Positions 7,415 through 16,292 of a stretch of 39,355 bases of DNA are shown piece after piece. Position 1 is the first letter of the stretch. The number at the start of each line of letters is the position of its first letter. Under the pieces are notes generated by a model that was not told the origin of the DNA, searched no databases, and saw only the letters and a list, made by a program, of their open reading frames with translations. The stretch is from assembly GCF_002027705.1 (NCBI RefSeq), contig NZ_MBTG01000046.1, positions 1 through 39,355 of the forward strand, written 5' to 3'. Source of the stretch: Paenibacillus ferrarius (GTDB taxonomy: Bacteria; Bacillota; Bacilli; Paenibacillales; NBRC-103111). The position numbers were made by a program, and so were the translations under genes.

Positions 7415-8970
7415 GAATCTTGATTGTGGATGACGAGGTTATTATTCGAACTGGACTCTGTACCGTCATTGACTGGAAGGAGCTTGGACTTGAACTGCTT
7501 CCAGCCGCTTCATCAGCGGAGGAAGCCTTGGAGCGCATCTCCGTGGAGAAGCCGCATATTGTCTTAACGGACATTCGGATGTCCGGTATGGATGGTATCG
7601 AGCTTGCTCGCCAGGTGAAGCTGCTGCTGCCGGATACAGAAATCGTGATCCTGACTGGCTATGATGATTTCAGCTATGCCCAGCAGGCCTTGCGCGAAGG
7701 TGTCACCGATTACTTGCTGAAGACGAGTCGCCCAGAGGAGATTATTAAAGCGGCGCTTAAAGCGAAGCAGAACATTATGGATAAATGGGAGTCCTCGAAG
7801 CAAGATATGCTTCAACAGGCTGCGCTTCGCAGTCAGCTGCTAGACCGGGTGCTAAATCGCGGCTTGCAGGAGGATGAGCATGCCCTAGACCAGCTGCAGG
7901 TGTGGTTTCGCAAATATGGGGTAGACGTGTATCCGGATTCGGGCCTGCCTGCACCTATGCAGGTGCTTCTTCTGTTCGTTTCCGGATGGGGGGAATCGCC
8001 GATCATGGAGCTGCTCCAAGGCGCGGCGGAGAATATTCTCTTCGAGCTGCTCCCTTGCGTCACCCTGATGAATAAGGATCATTTGCTTCTTGTTGTTCGT
8101 CATGAAGCCGGATTCACCGATCAAGCTGGACTGACTAAGGCATTGAAAAGGGTCACGGACACGCTCAAATGCTCTGCATTTGCTTCACTAGGCGCGGTAG
8201 CGCCGGATTTCGAAGGACTTCGGGAATCGTACTGTACGGCGAAGGAGGTTTTTGCCTATCAAGGGCTGATCGGATCGCAGGGCTTGTTTACGATTGAAGA
8301 TATTCGTGAGCGCAGCGGAGGCCGGACGGTTTGTACAGAGAAGGAAGAGGCCGAGCTTACGGCTATCTTAATGAGCGACAATGCAACAGAGCTGCGGCAC
8401 TGGGTGAACCAGAAGGTGCGCGCTTTGATGGAGGATACAGCGGCTACGCCGCTTTCTGTTCAAGGCTACTTGCAATCGATGATGATTGCCGGGCATCGCT
8501 GGCTGGAGCGTGCCAGCTCAGCTCAAAATGGGCCAGCTTCCTTAAGTACGCTGCCTGTCTACGAGGGAGAAGGGCGTCCAGAAGATGAAGTCTTCAAGGT
8601 GCTTTCTGCTGTAATGACTCGTTTCCATCAAGGCTTGGATCAAAACCGGTATGCCTATGTCTATAAATCTATTGCTTATATAAGGGATAATCTGCATCAG
8701 CCGATATCGCTTCAACAGGTCGCCGGCTTTGTCCACGTCAATCCCAATCATTTCAGTGAGGTATTCAAACGGGAGACAGGCTGCACGTATATTGAATTCG
8801 TTACACAGGAACGGATGAAACGTGCCATAGATATCCTGCAAGGGACTCAAACCAAGGTGAGTGATATTGCCAGAAGAGTCGGCTATGAGGATATCAAATA
8901 CTTTACACAGCAGTTCAAAAAGTACACCGGGAGAACGCCCTCCGAATTTCGGCAGGGGAATAAAGACTGA
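7411..8970 (+). CDS. YesN-type response regulator with AraC HTH
   Basis: This 519-residue regulator begins with a receiver domain (acidic pair DDE at residues 7-9, phosphorylation site D54 in VLTDIRM, conserved Lys in YLLKTS). A long, poorly conserved linker follows. The protein ends with two AraC-type helix-turn-helix motifs (about 420-515; ISLQQVAGFVHVNPNHFSEVF and VSDIARRVGYEDIKYFTQQF, each broken by an expected turn). It overlaps the kinase gene by four bases and precedes the substrate-binding protein by 125 bases, so it is expected to activate the importer promoter. That target is inferred from position. Confidence 0.92.
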   Translation: MRILIVDDEVIIRTGLCTVIDWKELGLELLPAASSAEEALERISVEKPHIVLTDIRMSGMDGIELARQVKLLLPDTEIVILTGYDDFSYAQQALREGVTDYLLKTSRPEEIIKAALKAKQNIMDKWESSKQDMLQQAALRSQLLDRVLNRGLQEDEHALDQLQVWFRKYGVDVYPDSGLPAPMQVLLLFVSGWGESPIMELLQGAAENILFELLPCVTLMNKDHLLLVVRHEAGFTDQAGLTKALKRVTDTLKCSAFASLGAVAPDFEGLRESYCTAKEVFAYQGLIGSQGLFTIEDIRERSGGRTVCTEKEEAELTAILMSDNATELRHWVNQKVRALMEDTAATPLSVQGYLQSMMIAGHRWLERASSAQNGPASLSTLPVYEGEGRPEDEVFKVLSAVMTRFHQGLDQNRYAYVYKSIAYIRDNLHQPISLQQVAGFVHVNPNHFSEVFKRETGCTYIEFVTQERMKRAIDILQGTQTKVSDIARRVGYEDIKYFTQQFKKYTGRTPSEFRQGNKD

Positions 8971-9095
8971 ATAATGTCCCCCTTCGCGCCGAAGTCTCTC
9001 CCGTACCGCCTCCTGAGAATGTCCACTATACTCAAGTTGTAGAGAGGAAACGCGAAAAGTGATGTTTCCACAAAACCTATAGGGAGGTCAAACGA

Positions 9096-10442
9096 ATGAA
9101 AAAGTCATTGATCATGACACTTGCAGCTACGATGTCGTTAGCTTTGTTAGCTGGTTGTGGCGCAAGTGGAACAACAGAAGGGGCTAAGGGAAGCGCGGCT
9201 CCTAAATCGACAGATACAGGCAAACCTGCAGAGAAAATCAAATTATCGCTTTGGCACAACTATACAGGCGAGGATCTCCGTGCCAAAAAGATGCGCGAAT
9301 ACATGGAGAAGTTCAAGAAAGATCATCCGAATGTGGAATTGGATATACAAGGTATTCCGCCCGATGGCTACCGTGCCAGATTGAAAACAGTTGCTGCTGC
9401 GAATGAAATGCCAGACCTGTTCGTCATGCAGCCAGGTGTGTTGACGAAGGAGCTTGTTGCCGGCGGCTTGATTCAACCGGTTAACGAACTGCTGGATAGC
9501 AAGCCAGAGTGGAAAAATGGTTTCATGCCTGGTTCGTTTAATGATTTCACAATCGATGGCAAAATCTACAGCGCGCCTATGGCATTATCTCCAACTTCTA
9601 TTCTTTTCTACAACAAAGAAATATTTAACAAATATAATGTACAGCCACCTAAGACATGGGACGATCTCATGAAACTGGTGGAGACGTTCAAAAAGAATAA
9701 TCTTACGCCAATCGCACTTGGCAACAAAGCAGCTTGGGTTGCGCAGTCCAGCATTCTAAGTTCGCTTGCTGACCGTGTGACGGGGACAGAGTGGTTCTTG
9801 AAAGCGGTAGATCAGAATGGAGCGAAGTTCACAGATCCTGAATTCGTTCAAGCTTTGACTTATCTCCAACAGTTGGGCAAGGCTGGTGCTTTCCAAGAAG
9901 GCTTCAACAGCATCGATAACACACAAATGGAACAAATGTTCGCTCAAGGCAAATCTGCTATGATGATCGACGGCGGGTGGGCACTGCCCAATCTAGCGGC
10001 GAATACGTCGAAGGAAGCACTTGCCAACATGGCGGTTACTGTACTGCCGTCTGTGCCTAACGGCAAAGGCGACCCTAACTCACTTTCAGGCGTCGTAGGA
10101 ACAGGGATTGGCCTAAGCAAGAAAGTTGCTGGCGCACAGAAAGCGACAGCCTATGAACTGATTTATGCTTTATCAGGCCCAGATGCCCAAAAAGCAATCT
10201 TAGAGAGCAATCAACTCGTGAGCTACAAGGTTGATCTCGATACAACGAAAGTATCCTCCTTGTTCGTTGAAGTGTACAAACTGATGGGAACTGTCAAAAG
10301 AACACCGGTTTACGATGGCAATCTTAGCTCCTCAGGCGCTGACGTTGTAAACAATGGTCTTCAAGAGCTCCTCATGGGCGGCAAGCCCGAGGATATTGCC
10401 AAGAAAATTCAAGACGCGCAAGCTAAAGCCGTCGGTAAATAA
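9096..10442 (+). CDS. Sugar ABC transporter substrate-binding lipoprotein
   Basis: This 448-residue family-1 extracellular solute-binding protein has a lipoprotein signal MKKSLIMTLAATMSLALLAGC with the lipobox LLAGC; Cys21 would be lipidated and anchored to the outer face of the membrane. The mature part opens with KIKLSLWHNYTGED, the usual first strand of sugar-binding proteins, and contains FAQGKSAMMIDGGWA, common in this family. The ATG follows AGGGAGG. It is the first gene of the transport operon and is separated from the permeases by a terminator-like hairpin, which fits the usual excess of binding protein. The ligand (sugar, oligosaccharide or polyol) is unknown. No ATPase gene is present, so a shared MsmX-like ATPase is expected elsewhere. 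Confidence 0.93.
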   Translation: MKKSLIMTLAATMSLALLAGCGASGTTEGAKGSAAPKSTDTGKPAEKIKLSLWHNYTGEDLRAKKMREYMEKFKKDHPNVELDIQGIPPDGYRARLKTVAAANEMPDLFVMQPGVLTKELVAGGLIQPVNELLDSKPEWKNGFMPGSFNDFTIDGKIYSAPMALSPTSILFYNKEIFNKYNVQPPKTWDDLMKLVETFKKNNLTPIALGNKAAWVAQSSILSSLADRVTGTEWFLKAVDQNGAKFTDPEFVQALTYLQQLGKAGAFQEGFNSIDNTQMEQMFAQGKSAMMIDGGWALPNLAANTSKEALANMAVTVLPSVPNGKGDPNSLSGVVGTGIGLSKKVAGAQKATAYELIYALSGPDAQKAILESNQLVSYKVDLDTTKVSSLFVEVYKLMGTVKRTPVYDGNLSSSGADVVNNGLQELLMGGKPEDIAKKIQDAQAKAVGK

Positions 10443-10454
10443 GGTACGGCACCA

Positions 10455-10489
10455 GGACTCCAGCCAATGCCCGGCTGGAGCCTTTTTTC
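10455..10489 (+). terminator. Intercistronic attenuator/terminator after the binding protein
   Basis: CTCCAGCC (10458-10465) pairs with GGCTGGAG (10473-10480), followed by CCTTTTTTC. A partial terminator here would make the lipoprotein more abundant than the permeases, a common arrangement in such operons. Confidence 0.75.
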
Positions 10490-10514
10490 AAAAAAGACAA
10501 GAAGGAGGTTCATT

Positions 10515-11390
10515 ATGACTGCATCTGCAAGAATCAGAGGATTCATTACCATAGGGCTCCTCCCGGCCTTAGTCCTATATTTGTTTTTTGTGATTGTGCC
10601 GATTTTTTGGTCGGCCTACTACGGATTTTTCGACTGGAAAGGGATCGGAGCCGCCAAGTTTATCGGATTTGACAACTATGCGGAAGTTATTAAAGATCCA
10701 ATCTTCTGGAAATCTTTCAAAAACAACATGCTCGTCGTGGCAGCATCCGTTTTTGGGCAGGTTCCCATTGCCATGATTCTAGCGCTTCTACTGATGCGCA
10801 GCACCTTTTTTCAACGTGCTATCCGTGCTTCTGTTTTTATGCCGATGGTCCTGTCTTCGGTTGTTGTCGGGATTATCTGGGGCTATATCTACCACCCGCA
10901 AATTGGTATTTTGAACTTCATGCTTGAGGGTATTGGACTTGATAGTTGGAAAAAAGCTTGGCTCTCGGATCCGAAAGTATCGATGTACGCGCTGATGGTG
11001 CCGATCATCTGGAATTATATTGGTCCTTACATGATTATGTTCATTGCGGCTCTCCAAAATATTTCACCTGAAATTGAAGATGCCGCCCAGCTCGATGGCG
11101 TAGGCCCGGTTCGCAAATTGTTTGCCGTCACGCTGCCGATGATCTGGGATACCGTGAAAGTCTCTGTCGTCCTCTGTATCTCTGGAAGCTTGAAGGCCTT
11201 CGACCTTATCTATGTGATGACGGGCGGGGGACCTGCCCATTCGACGGAATTGCTTGCTTCTTATATGTACAACAGCACGTTCAACGTCTACCGCTTTGGT
11301 TTCGGCAGCGCCATTTCAACAGCTATCATTATTCTTAGCTTGATTTTGATTGTCGGAAGCCAATATCTCATGAAAAAAGATTATCGATAG
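10515..11390 (+). CDS. Sugar ABC transporter permease, MalF/UgpA type
   Basis: This 291-residue inner-membrane permease has about six membrane segments. Its EAA loop reads EDAAQLDGVGPVRKLFAVTLP (residues split by the ATPase coupling helix), which contacts the ATPase. Other family marks are the N-terminal LLPALVLYLFFVIVPIFWS and the C-terminal FDLIYVMTGGGP. The frame is open from 10467, but that ATG lies inside the terminator hairpin. The ATG at 10515 has GAAGGAGG seven bases upstream and was chosen. It pairs with the next gene to form the membrane channel of the importer. Confidence 0.92.
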   Translation: MTASARIRGFITIGLLPALVLYLFFVIVPIFWSAYYGFFDWKGIGAAKFIGFDNYAEVIKDPIFWKSFKNNMLVVAASVFGQVPIAMILALLLMRSTFFQRAIRASVFMPMVLSSVVVGIIWGYIYHPQIGILNFMLEGIGLDSWKKAWLSDPKVSMYALMVPIIWNYIGPYMIMFIAALQNISPEIEDAAQLDGVGPVRKLFAVTLPMIWDTVKVSVVLCISGSLKAFDLIYVMTGGGPAHSTELLASYMYNSTFNVYRFGFGSAISTAIIILSLILIVGSQYLMKKDYR

Positions 11391-11418
11391 AAAGAAAATG
11401 CTTTAGGGAGGGACATCT

Positions 11419-12291
11419 ATGGCGCAGGTTGTATCGACGCAGACGGGATTTCCCGCTGGAGGCAAGAAGCGAAAAGCATGGCTGCAAGGTTTCATTAATG
11501 TATGCCTAACCTTATACGGGCTTGTCACCTTATATCCATTGTTTTGGTTGTTTATCAGTGCGTTTAAATCGAATGAAGAGTTTTATTCGCGGCCCTTTTT
11601 ATTGCCGACCGTGTGGAAATGGGACAATATTGTTCGCGCCTGGAAAGTATCGGGGATGGGGCTTTCACTTATGAATTCAACCATCGTTACGGTAGCTTCC
11701 TTGCTGCTCACGTTAGTCATTGGGGCACTAGCTGCTTTTGTATTATCGCGGTTTACGTTTAAACTAAAACCATTTTTCATGGGCTTATTTCTATTAGGAA
11801 TGCTAATTCCTATCCACAGTACCCTAGTTCCTTTGTTCATTATTATGAAGAAAGTAAATCTGCTGAATACGTACGGAGCACTTATTCTCCCTTATGTGGC
11901 TTTTGAGCTGCCGCTGGCTATTTTCGTCATCGCTGCTTACTTGGTTACGATTCCCAAAGAAATTGAAGAGGCCGCTTTAATTGACGGAACAGGCTATTGG
12001 GGGATTTTCTTCCGCATGATGCTTCCGCTTAGTATGCCGGCGCTATCGACGGTTGCGATTCTGGCGTTTCTGCGCTTCTGGAACGATTTTGCGTTCGCGC
12101 TTGTTTTTATCAGCAAGCCTGCACTCAAGACGGTTCCTCTGAGTTTATCCGCATTCGCAACGGGATATATGACAGATTATGAATTAACGATGGCTGCATT
12201 AGCGATTGCCGTATTGCCAACCATTATCGTCTTCTTGCTGTTCCAGGAACAGATCATGAAAGGCATGACGGCTGGCGCTGTTAAAGGATAA
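11419..12291 (+). CDS. Sugar ABC transporter permease, MalG/UgpE type
   Basis: This 290-residue permease has six predicted membrane segments. The N-terminus shows LYPLFWLFISAFKSNEEFY, typical of MalG-type subunits, and the EAA loop reads EEAALIDGTGYWGIFFRM, followed by LP. The start follows TTAGGGAGGG. It lies 28 bases after the first permease and completes the heterodimeric channel. Nothing unusual was seen. Confidence 0.92.
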   Translation: MAQVVSTQTGFPAGGKKRKAWLQGFINVCLTLYGLVTLYPLFWLFISAFKSNEEFYSRPFLLPTVWKWDNIVRAWKVSGMGLSLMNSTIVTVASLLLTLVIGALAAFVLSRFTFKLKPFFMGLFLLGMLIPIHSTLVPLFIIMKKVNLLNTYGALILPYVAFELPLAIFVIAAYLVTIPKEIEEAALIDGTGYWGIFFRMMLPLSMPALSTVAILAFLRFWNDFAFALVFISKPALKTVPLSLSAFATGYMTDYELTMAALAIAVLPTIIVFLLFQEQIMKGMTAGAVKG

Positions 12292-12316
12292 GAGACAGAT
12301 TTCGGAGGAAACCAAC

Positions 12317-13381
12317 ATGACGAAACTTAAAGTAGCGGTAATTGGCGCAGGCTCAATCTCTGACGCACACTTAACTTCTTATATGGAACACCCGGAAGTA
12401 GAATTATATGCGATTGTCGATATGAACGAGGAGCGGGCGCAAGCGGCCGTTCAGAAATACGGGGCGAAGGTCGCTTTCAAAGACTATCGTGACATGCTGG
12501 CAGACCCGCAAATCGACGCGGTCAGCATCTGCACCTGGAACAACTCGCACGGCATGCTGAGCATCGCCGCGCTAGAAGCGGGCAAACATGTCTTGTGCGA
12601 GAAGCCTCTTTGCACAACCGTTGAAGAAGCGCTGCGCGTCGAGGAAGCGGTTCGCCGCAGCGGCAAGCTGCTGCAGGTCGGCTTCGTCCGCCGCTATGGC
12701 ACGAACGCGCAGGTGCTGCGCCGCTTCATTGATGCAGGCGAGCTTGGCGAGATTTACTACGCCAAGGCTTCCTACCTACGCCGCCTCGGCAATCCCGGCG
12801 GCTGGTTCTCCGACAAGGAACGCTCTGGCGGCGGACCGCTTTTTGACATCGGTATCCACGTCATCGACCTATGCTGGTATCTGATGGGCCGACCGAAGGT
12901 GAAATCGGTCAGCGGCAACACCTATACGAAGCTGGGCAACCGTTCGAACATTAAGAACTTGACCTTCTATCAGGCAGCAGACTATGATGCTTCCAAAAAC
13001 GATGTAGAGGATATGGCGAATGCGCTGATCCGCTTTGAGAATGGCGCATCGCTGATGGTCGATGTGAGTTTCACGCTGCACGCGAAGAAGAATGAGTTCG
13101 CGGTCAAAATTTTCGGCGAGCAAGGCGGCGCGGAGATTGAGCCGGAATTTACGATTATGAGCGAGAAGCATGATACCATTTTGAACATTACACCGCAGAT
13201 CGATCATCCTTCTTTCGACTTCATGGAAGGCTTCCGCAATGAGATCGACTACTTTGTGCAAGTGTGCTTAGGCCGCAAAGAACTGATTTCGCCTGTTGAA
13301 GATGGCGTAGAGCTGACCAAAATCCTATGTGCTATCTACGAATCGAGCGAAAAAGGTACAGAAATTCATTTTAACAAGTAA
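12317..13381 (+). CDS. Gfo/Idh/MocA-family oxidoreductase
   Basis: This 354-residue NAD(P)-dependent dehydrogenase has an N-terminal Rossmann fold (VAVIGAGSISDAHL, residues 6-19) and the family's catalytic lysine motif HVLCEKPLCTT. The C-terminal Gfo/Idh domain includes GGGPLFDIGIHVIDLCWYLMG. Such enzymes oxidise sugars, inositols or their derivatives. It starts 26 bases after the second permease behind TTCGGAGGAAA, so it is in the transport operon and probably acts on the imported compound or a derivative. Its middle is visibly GC-richer than the surrounding genes. Confidence 0.9.
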   Translation: MTKLKVAVIGAGSISDAHLTSYMEHPEVELYAIVDMNEERAQAAVQKYGAKVAFKDYRDMLADPQIDAVSICTWNNSHGMLSIAALEAGKHVLCEKPLCTTVEEALRVEEAVRRSGKLLQVGFVRRYGTNAQVLRRFIDAGELGEIYYAKASYLRRLGNPGGWFSDKERSGGGPLFDIGIHVIDLCWYLMGRPKVKSVSGNTYTKLGNRSNIKNLTFYQAADYDASKNDVEDMANALIRFENGASLMVDVSFTLHAKKNEFAVKIFGEQGGAEIEPEFTIMSEKHDTILNITPQIDHPSFDFMEGFRNEIDYFVQVCLGRKELISPVEDGVELTKILCAIYESSEKGTEIHFNK

Positions 13382-13417
13382 ATAATGACATGGCATATAA
13401 AGGGGAGGAATCAGCAA

Positions 13418-14296
13418 ATGGCTCTAACGAATCGAATTGGGATCATCGTAGATAGCTTTGGTGTAGGCGTCAGAGAAGGCTTGAAGAAAGCGAAGGCAGC
13501 GGGAGCAGACGGCGTGCAAATCTATGCGGTCAGCGGCGAAATGGACCCGGATCATCTGACGAGCACGGACAGACAAGAACTTAAAGCCTATATCGCTTCA
13601 CTCGGGCTAGAAATATCAGCTTTATGCGGTGACCTGGCAGGACATGGCTTTCAAGACGAAGCGGCGAATCCCGCGAAAATTGCAAAATCCAAGCAAATTC
13701 TGGATCTAGCACTGGATCTCGGCACGAACATCGTGACGACCCATATTGGGATCGTTCCGGAAGATACGCAAAGTACGGTCTACCTCAGCATGCAAAAAGC
13801 CTGCGAGGAACTAGGCCAGTACGCCCACAGCAAAGGGGCCTTCTTCGCCATTGAAACCGGACCCGAGCGTGCGGCTCATCTGAAGAGCTTCCTTGACACG
13901 ATGAGTACGAAGGGGGTTTCCGTCAACTTCGACCCAGCGAATATGGTCATGGTGACTGGGGATGACCCTGTCCAAGGTGTCTACACCTTGAAGGACTACA
14001 TCGTACACACCCATGTCAAAGACGGTGTCCGTTATCGGGAAATTGACCCGCGTCTTGTGTATGGGGCCTTAGGCTTCGAGGGCATGGACCATGCCAAGAT
14101 TGCCGAGATGGCTTCGGGCGGCTCGGGAAGTGCTTTCGCGGAAGTGCCGCTTGGTGAAGGCGGAGTTCCTTTTGGCGCGTACTTCCGAGCACTCAAGGAG
14201 ATCGGATACAACGGCTACTTGACCATTGAGCGCGAAGTAGGCGACAATCCCCAAGCTGATATTGAGCAAGCTGTGAAATACGTAAAGCAGTTTTAG
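13418..14296 (+). CDS. TIM-barrel sugar isomerase/epimerase
   Basis: This 292-residue protein belongs to the AP endonuclease 2-type (xylose-isomerase-like TIM barrel) family. Metal-binding residues typical of the fold are visible in the order: IETGPE (Glu), NFDPANM (Asp), HTHVKDG (His) and LTIEREVGD (Glu). It probably isomerises or epimerises the product of the upstream dehydrogenase. The ATG at 13418 was preferred because GGGGAGG precedes it at good spacing; an in-frame ATG at 13385 lacks a ribosome binding site. It is the last gene of the operon, followed by a strong terminator. Confidence 0.88.
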   Translation: MALTNRIGIIVDSFGVGVREGLKKAKAAGADGVQIYAVSGEMDPDHLTSTDRQELKAYIASLGLEISALCGDLAGHGFQDEAANPAKIAKSKQILDLALDLGTNIVTTHIGIVPEDTQSTVYLSMQKACEELGQYAHSKGAFFAIETGPERAAHLKSFLDTMSTKGVSVNFDPANMVMVTGDDPVQGVYTLKDYIVHTHVKDGVRYREIDPRLVYGALGFEGMDHAKIAEMASGGSGSAFAEVPLGEGGVPFGAYFRALKEIGYNGYLTIEREVGDNPQADIEQAVKYVKQF

Positions 14297-14314
14297 CTGC
14301 TTAAAGACGAGAAA

Positions 14315-14362
14315 AGCCATCTTGAGACTATTTTTACTAAGTCTTGGGGTGGCTTTTTTTTT
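14315..14362 (+). terminator. Strong terminator closing the sugar operon
   Basis: A 15-bp stem with several G-U pairs (AGCCATCTTGAGACT at 14315-14329 with AGTCTTGGGGTGGCT at 14340-14354) is followed by an unbroken run of nine T. It marks the boundary between the sugar operon and the AT-rich bacteriocin-like cluster. Confidence 0.88.
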
Positions 14363-14388
14363 ATCCCCTCACCTTTAATTATAAATGA

Positions 14389-14417
14389 TTGCCATATGTT
14401 CGTATATTCTATAAAAT
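14389..14417 (+). promoter_or_regulatory. Sigma-A-type promoter of the bacteriocin-like cluster
   Basis: TTGCCA (14389-14394), a 17-bp spacer and TAAAAT (14412-14417) form a good housekeeping promoter. A second possible pair is TTTAAA (14421-14426) and TATAAT (14444-14449), also 17 bp apart. Either would transcribe the regulator gene that follows. Confidence 0.6.
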
Positions 14418-14479
14418 TATTTTAAAAGGAAACTATTGTAAAATATAATATGTATTTCCATGCGAAAAAGGGGGAGCAA

Positions 14480-15343
14480 ATGGATATCTTTGGGGAGGGT
14501 TCTGATTCTAAAAATGTGTGGATTAGTTTTTCGGATATTGAAGCCGAGAGAATAGAATTGTGGAATAATGCTTGTACTGGTGCCGGAATTAATCGAGAAA
14601 TTAGAGAATTAGTAGTTCGAATAGACGACGTACAGAGGCAAGAACTAATTTCCCCCAAAAAGTGGCTAATCGCATTTGTTAATGAAGAGGTAGATTCTCT
14701 TTCGACAATATTGTCCAATCCATACTTAATCATTCTTACAGATCAAAATGGAGTGGCGATAAATTTAACAGGACCAACGGAAACAATAAAAAAATTAGAG
14801 TCTGTTAATGTTGGTGTTGGAACTTCTTTTGCGTTAGAGCATACAGGTATTAATGGCATTTCCCTTTCTATGCAATTGGAAGATTTAGTAGCTGTACAAG
14901 GCTCTGAGCATAGCTTGCATTTTTTTTCGAAATGGAGCTGTGTCTGTTCTCCAATCAAACAAGGAGATCAAATATGTGGTTTTTTGGATATTTCAGTACC
15001 ACTGGAGGAAGATGTAAGATTTATTGCTCACATATTAAGACGGATTGTAAACGATATTGAATCTAGAATGATATCAGCTGGCCCCACTCATAAACAGGTA
15101 CTTGTTTATGAGCATTTTGATTTGTATTCCCTAACAAATCGTGAAAAGCAAATTGGATTTGGCTGGCTGCAAAATCAAAGTGCTCTGCAGATTTCGATAG
15201 CACTAGGCATTTCTGAAGCTACTGTAAGACATATGCTTAAAAAAGTGTACAGCAAAACGAAGTGCCATGATAGAGGAGGATTTATAAGAAAATTTTTGGT
15301 TTCAATACCCTATTTGTGGTATTTTCAGGAAATTCAATTTTAG
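14480..15343 (+). CDS. GAF-sensor, LuxR-type HTH transcriptional regulator
   Basis: This 287-residue protein has an N-terminal signal-sensing part resembling the GAF region of AcoR-type activators (LIILTDQNGVAINLTG, then GTSFALEHTGINGISLSM, EHSLHFFSKWSCVCSPI and ICGFLDIS). It ends with a LuxR-type helix-turn-helix (about 225-280; SLTNREKQIGFGWL and ALGISEATVRHMLKKVYSK). There is no sigma-54 AAA+ domain, so it is not a true AcoR. The ATG at 14480 follows GGGGGAG; an ATG at 14450 has no ribosome binding site. It is the first gene of the AT-rich cluster and probably regulates it. Its signal is unknown. Confidence 0.75.
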   Translation: MDIFGEGSDSKNVWISFSDIEAERIELWNNACTGAGINREIRELVVRIDDVQRQELISPKKWLIAFVNEEVDSLSTILSNPYLIILTDQNGVAINLTGPTETIKKLESVNVGVGTSFALEHTGINGISLSMQLEDLVAVQGSEHSLHFFSKWSCVCSPIKQGDQICGFLDISVPLEEDVRFIAHILRRIVNDIESRMISAGPTHKQVLVYEHFDLYSLTNREKQIGFGWLQNQSALQISIALGISEATVRHMLKKVYSKTKCHDRGGFIRKFLVSIPYLWYFQEIQF

Positions 15344-15384
15344 CTAAAGTATACATATATAAATAAAAGTGTGAGGTGCAATTG

Positions 15385-15927
15385 ATGCAGTCTATTTTGA
15401 AAGAGCAACTAATTAATAGAAAATCAACTGGATATCTATTGATTATTTTGACTTATATTCTCTTTCTTATCACTTTTTCTGTTGCTTTTTACTCGGAAAA
15501 TACAACGGTTATAAACGATGTGAAAAGTTTAATTATGTCAAAAACTGCTCCGACCATATCTATTATTGGGATTGCATTAATTCTCTTTTTTTTAATTGTT
15601 CTTTTTCAAGTTTTTGTAGGCACCTATTTTCTTTATTTGATATTACGATTCATTTTTAGAGTTGAGTCTAAATTTACCCTGTTTTTCAGAGTTATTTTGT
15701 TATGGAACATTACTTTTGTATTAGGTGCTTTATATAATGTTTTAGTTTTCTCAAATAGTTCCTATGGAATTCTAGTTTATTTAACAAACCCTTTGTTTAT
15801 TTTAGGATTTGTATTGCTAAGCTATCTGCTCCGTACAGTTTTACAAGCAACACTAACTAAAGCCCTTCTGTTTTCAAGTTTTCTATATATTTCGTTTTTA
15901 ATTATGACATTAATAGGAGGAATATGA
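15385..15927 (+). CDS. Small multi-spanning membrane protein, paralogue of 19221-19748
   Basis: This 180-residue, very hydrophobic protein has about five membrane segments. It shares a clear ancestor with the protein at 19221-19748: both have STGY/NTGY near the N-terminus, then NITFVLGALY versus NIVYVLGALI, LTNPLFILGFVLLSY versus LVNPFFILATAMLFY, and LLFSSFLYISFLIM versus LLFSALVYLIFFMI. I do not recognise the family firmly; the size and position match the roughly 170-residue accessory membrane proteins (As-48C1/CclD type) of circular bacteriocin loci. The ATG at 15385 follows GTGAGGTG. The stop codon directly abuts the ATG of the putative precursor, so the two are coupled. Confidence 0.7.
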   Translation: MQSILKEQLINRKSTGYLLIILTYILFLITFSVAFYSENTTVINDVKSLIMSKTAPTISIIGIALILFFLIVLFQVFVGTYFLYLILRFIFRVESKFTLFFRVILLWNITFVLGALYNVLVFSNSSYGILVYLTNPLFILGFVLLSYLLRTVLQATLTKALLFSSFLYISFLIMTLIGGI

Positions 15928-16257
15928 ATGTTAGCTTTTGCTATTAAATCTCAAAGTACAATAAGCAAGCACGCTTTTCAAATTATGATAGGTGCATACT
16001 TACTAGGAGTTGTTTCATTGTTCTTCATAAATAGTGCACAGTTCAGTATTGACAAGCTTCTGCCAGAGATCGGAGGGGCTGCAGTCATGGCTGGATTACT
16101 TCGGGTTCGCGATGTTTATAGGACAACCAGAGTAGTAAGATCTGCTTTGAAAGTTGCCTTTGGCTGGAGCGTAATCACGGTCATTATTTTGTTTATCGGT
16201 GAAGAAACCATTGGATGGCTATTAGAAAATAATATCGATAGATTGGCCGGCTGGTAG
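15928..16257 (+). CDS. Putative circular-bacteriocin-like precursor peptide
   Basis: This 109-residue peptide has a hydrophobic N-terminal part (IMIGAYLLGVVSLFFINSA, residues 19-37), then LLPEIGGAAVMAG (44-56), a strongly cationic helix-like stretch with R59, R61, R65, R68, R71 and K75, a second hydrophobic helix (76-91) and the end DRLAGW. AS-48 precursors, as I recall them, have 105 residues, a leader ending LPIAH, a mature start MAKEFGIPAAVAG and a terminal Trp that is ligated head to tail. The layout here is parallel, which would give a mature peptide of roughly 65-70 residues. AGGAGG lies seven bases before the ATG, inside the end of the previous gene, so translation should be strong. 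Similarity is weak; an immunity or unrelated membrane protein is the main alternative. Confidence 0.5.
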   Translation: MLAFAIKSQSTISKHAFQIMIGAYLLGVVSLFFINSAQFSIDKLLPEIGGAAVMAGLLRVRDVYRTTRVVRSALKVAFGWSVITVIILFIGEETIGWLLENNIDRLAGW

Positions 16258-16292
16258 AACGTAATGGTTATCTAAAGTCATTCTCGTAGAGC

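Noticed and set aside
10467..10514. N-terminal extension of the first sugar permease
   Set aside because: The ATG at 10467 lies in the loop of the terminator hairpin and codes for stem and T-run sequence; a proper site precedes the ATG at 10515.
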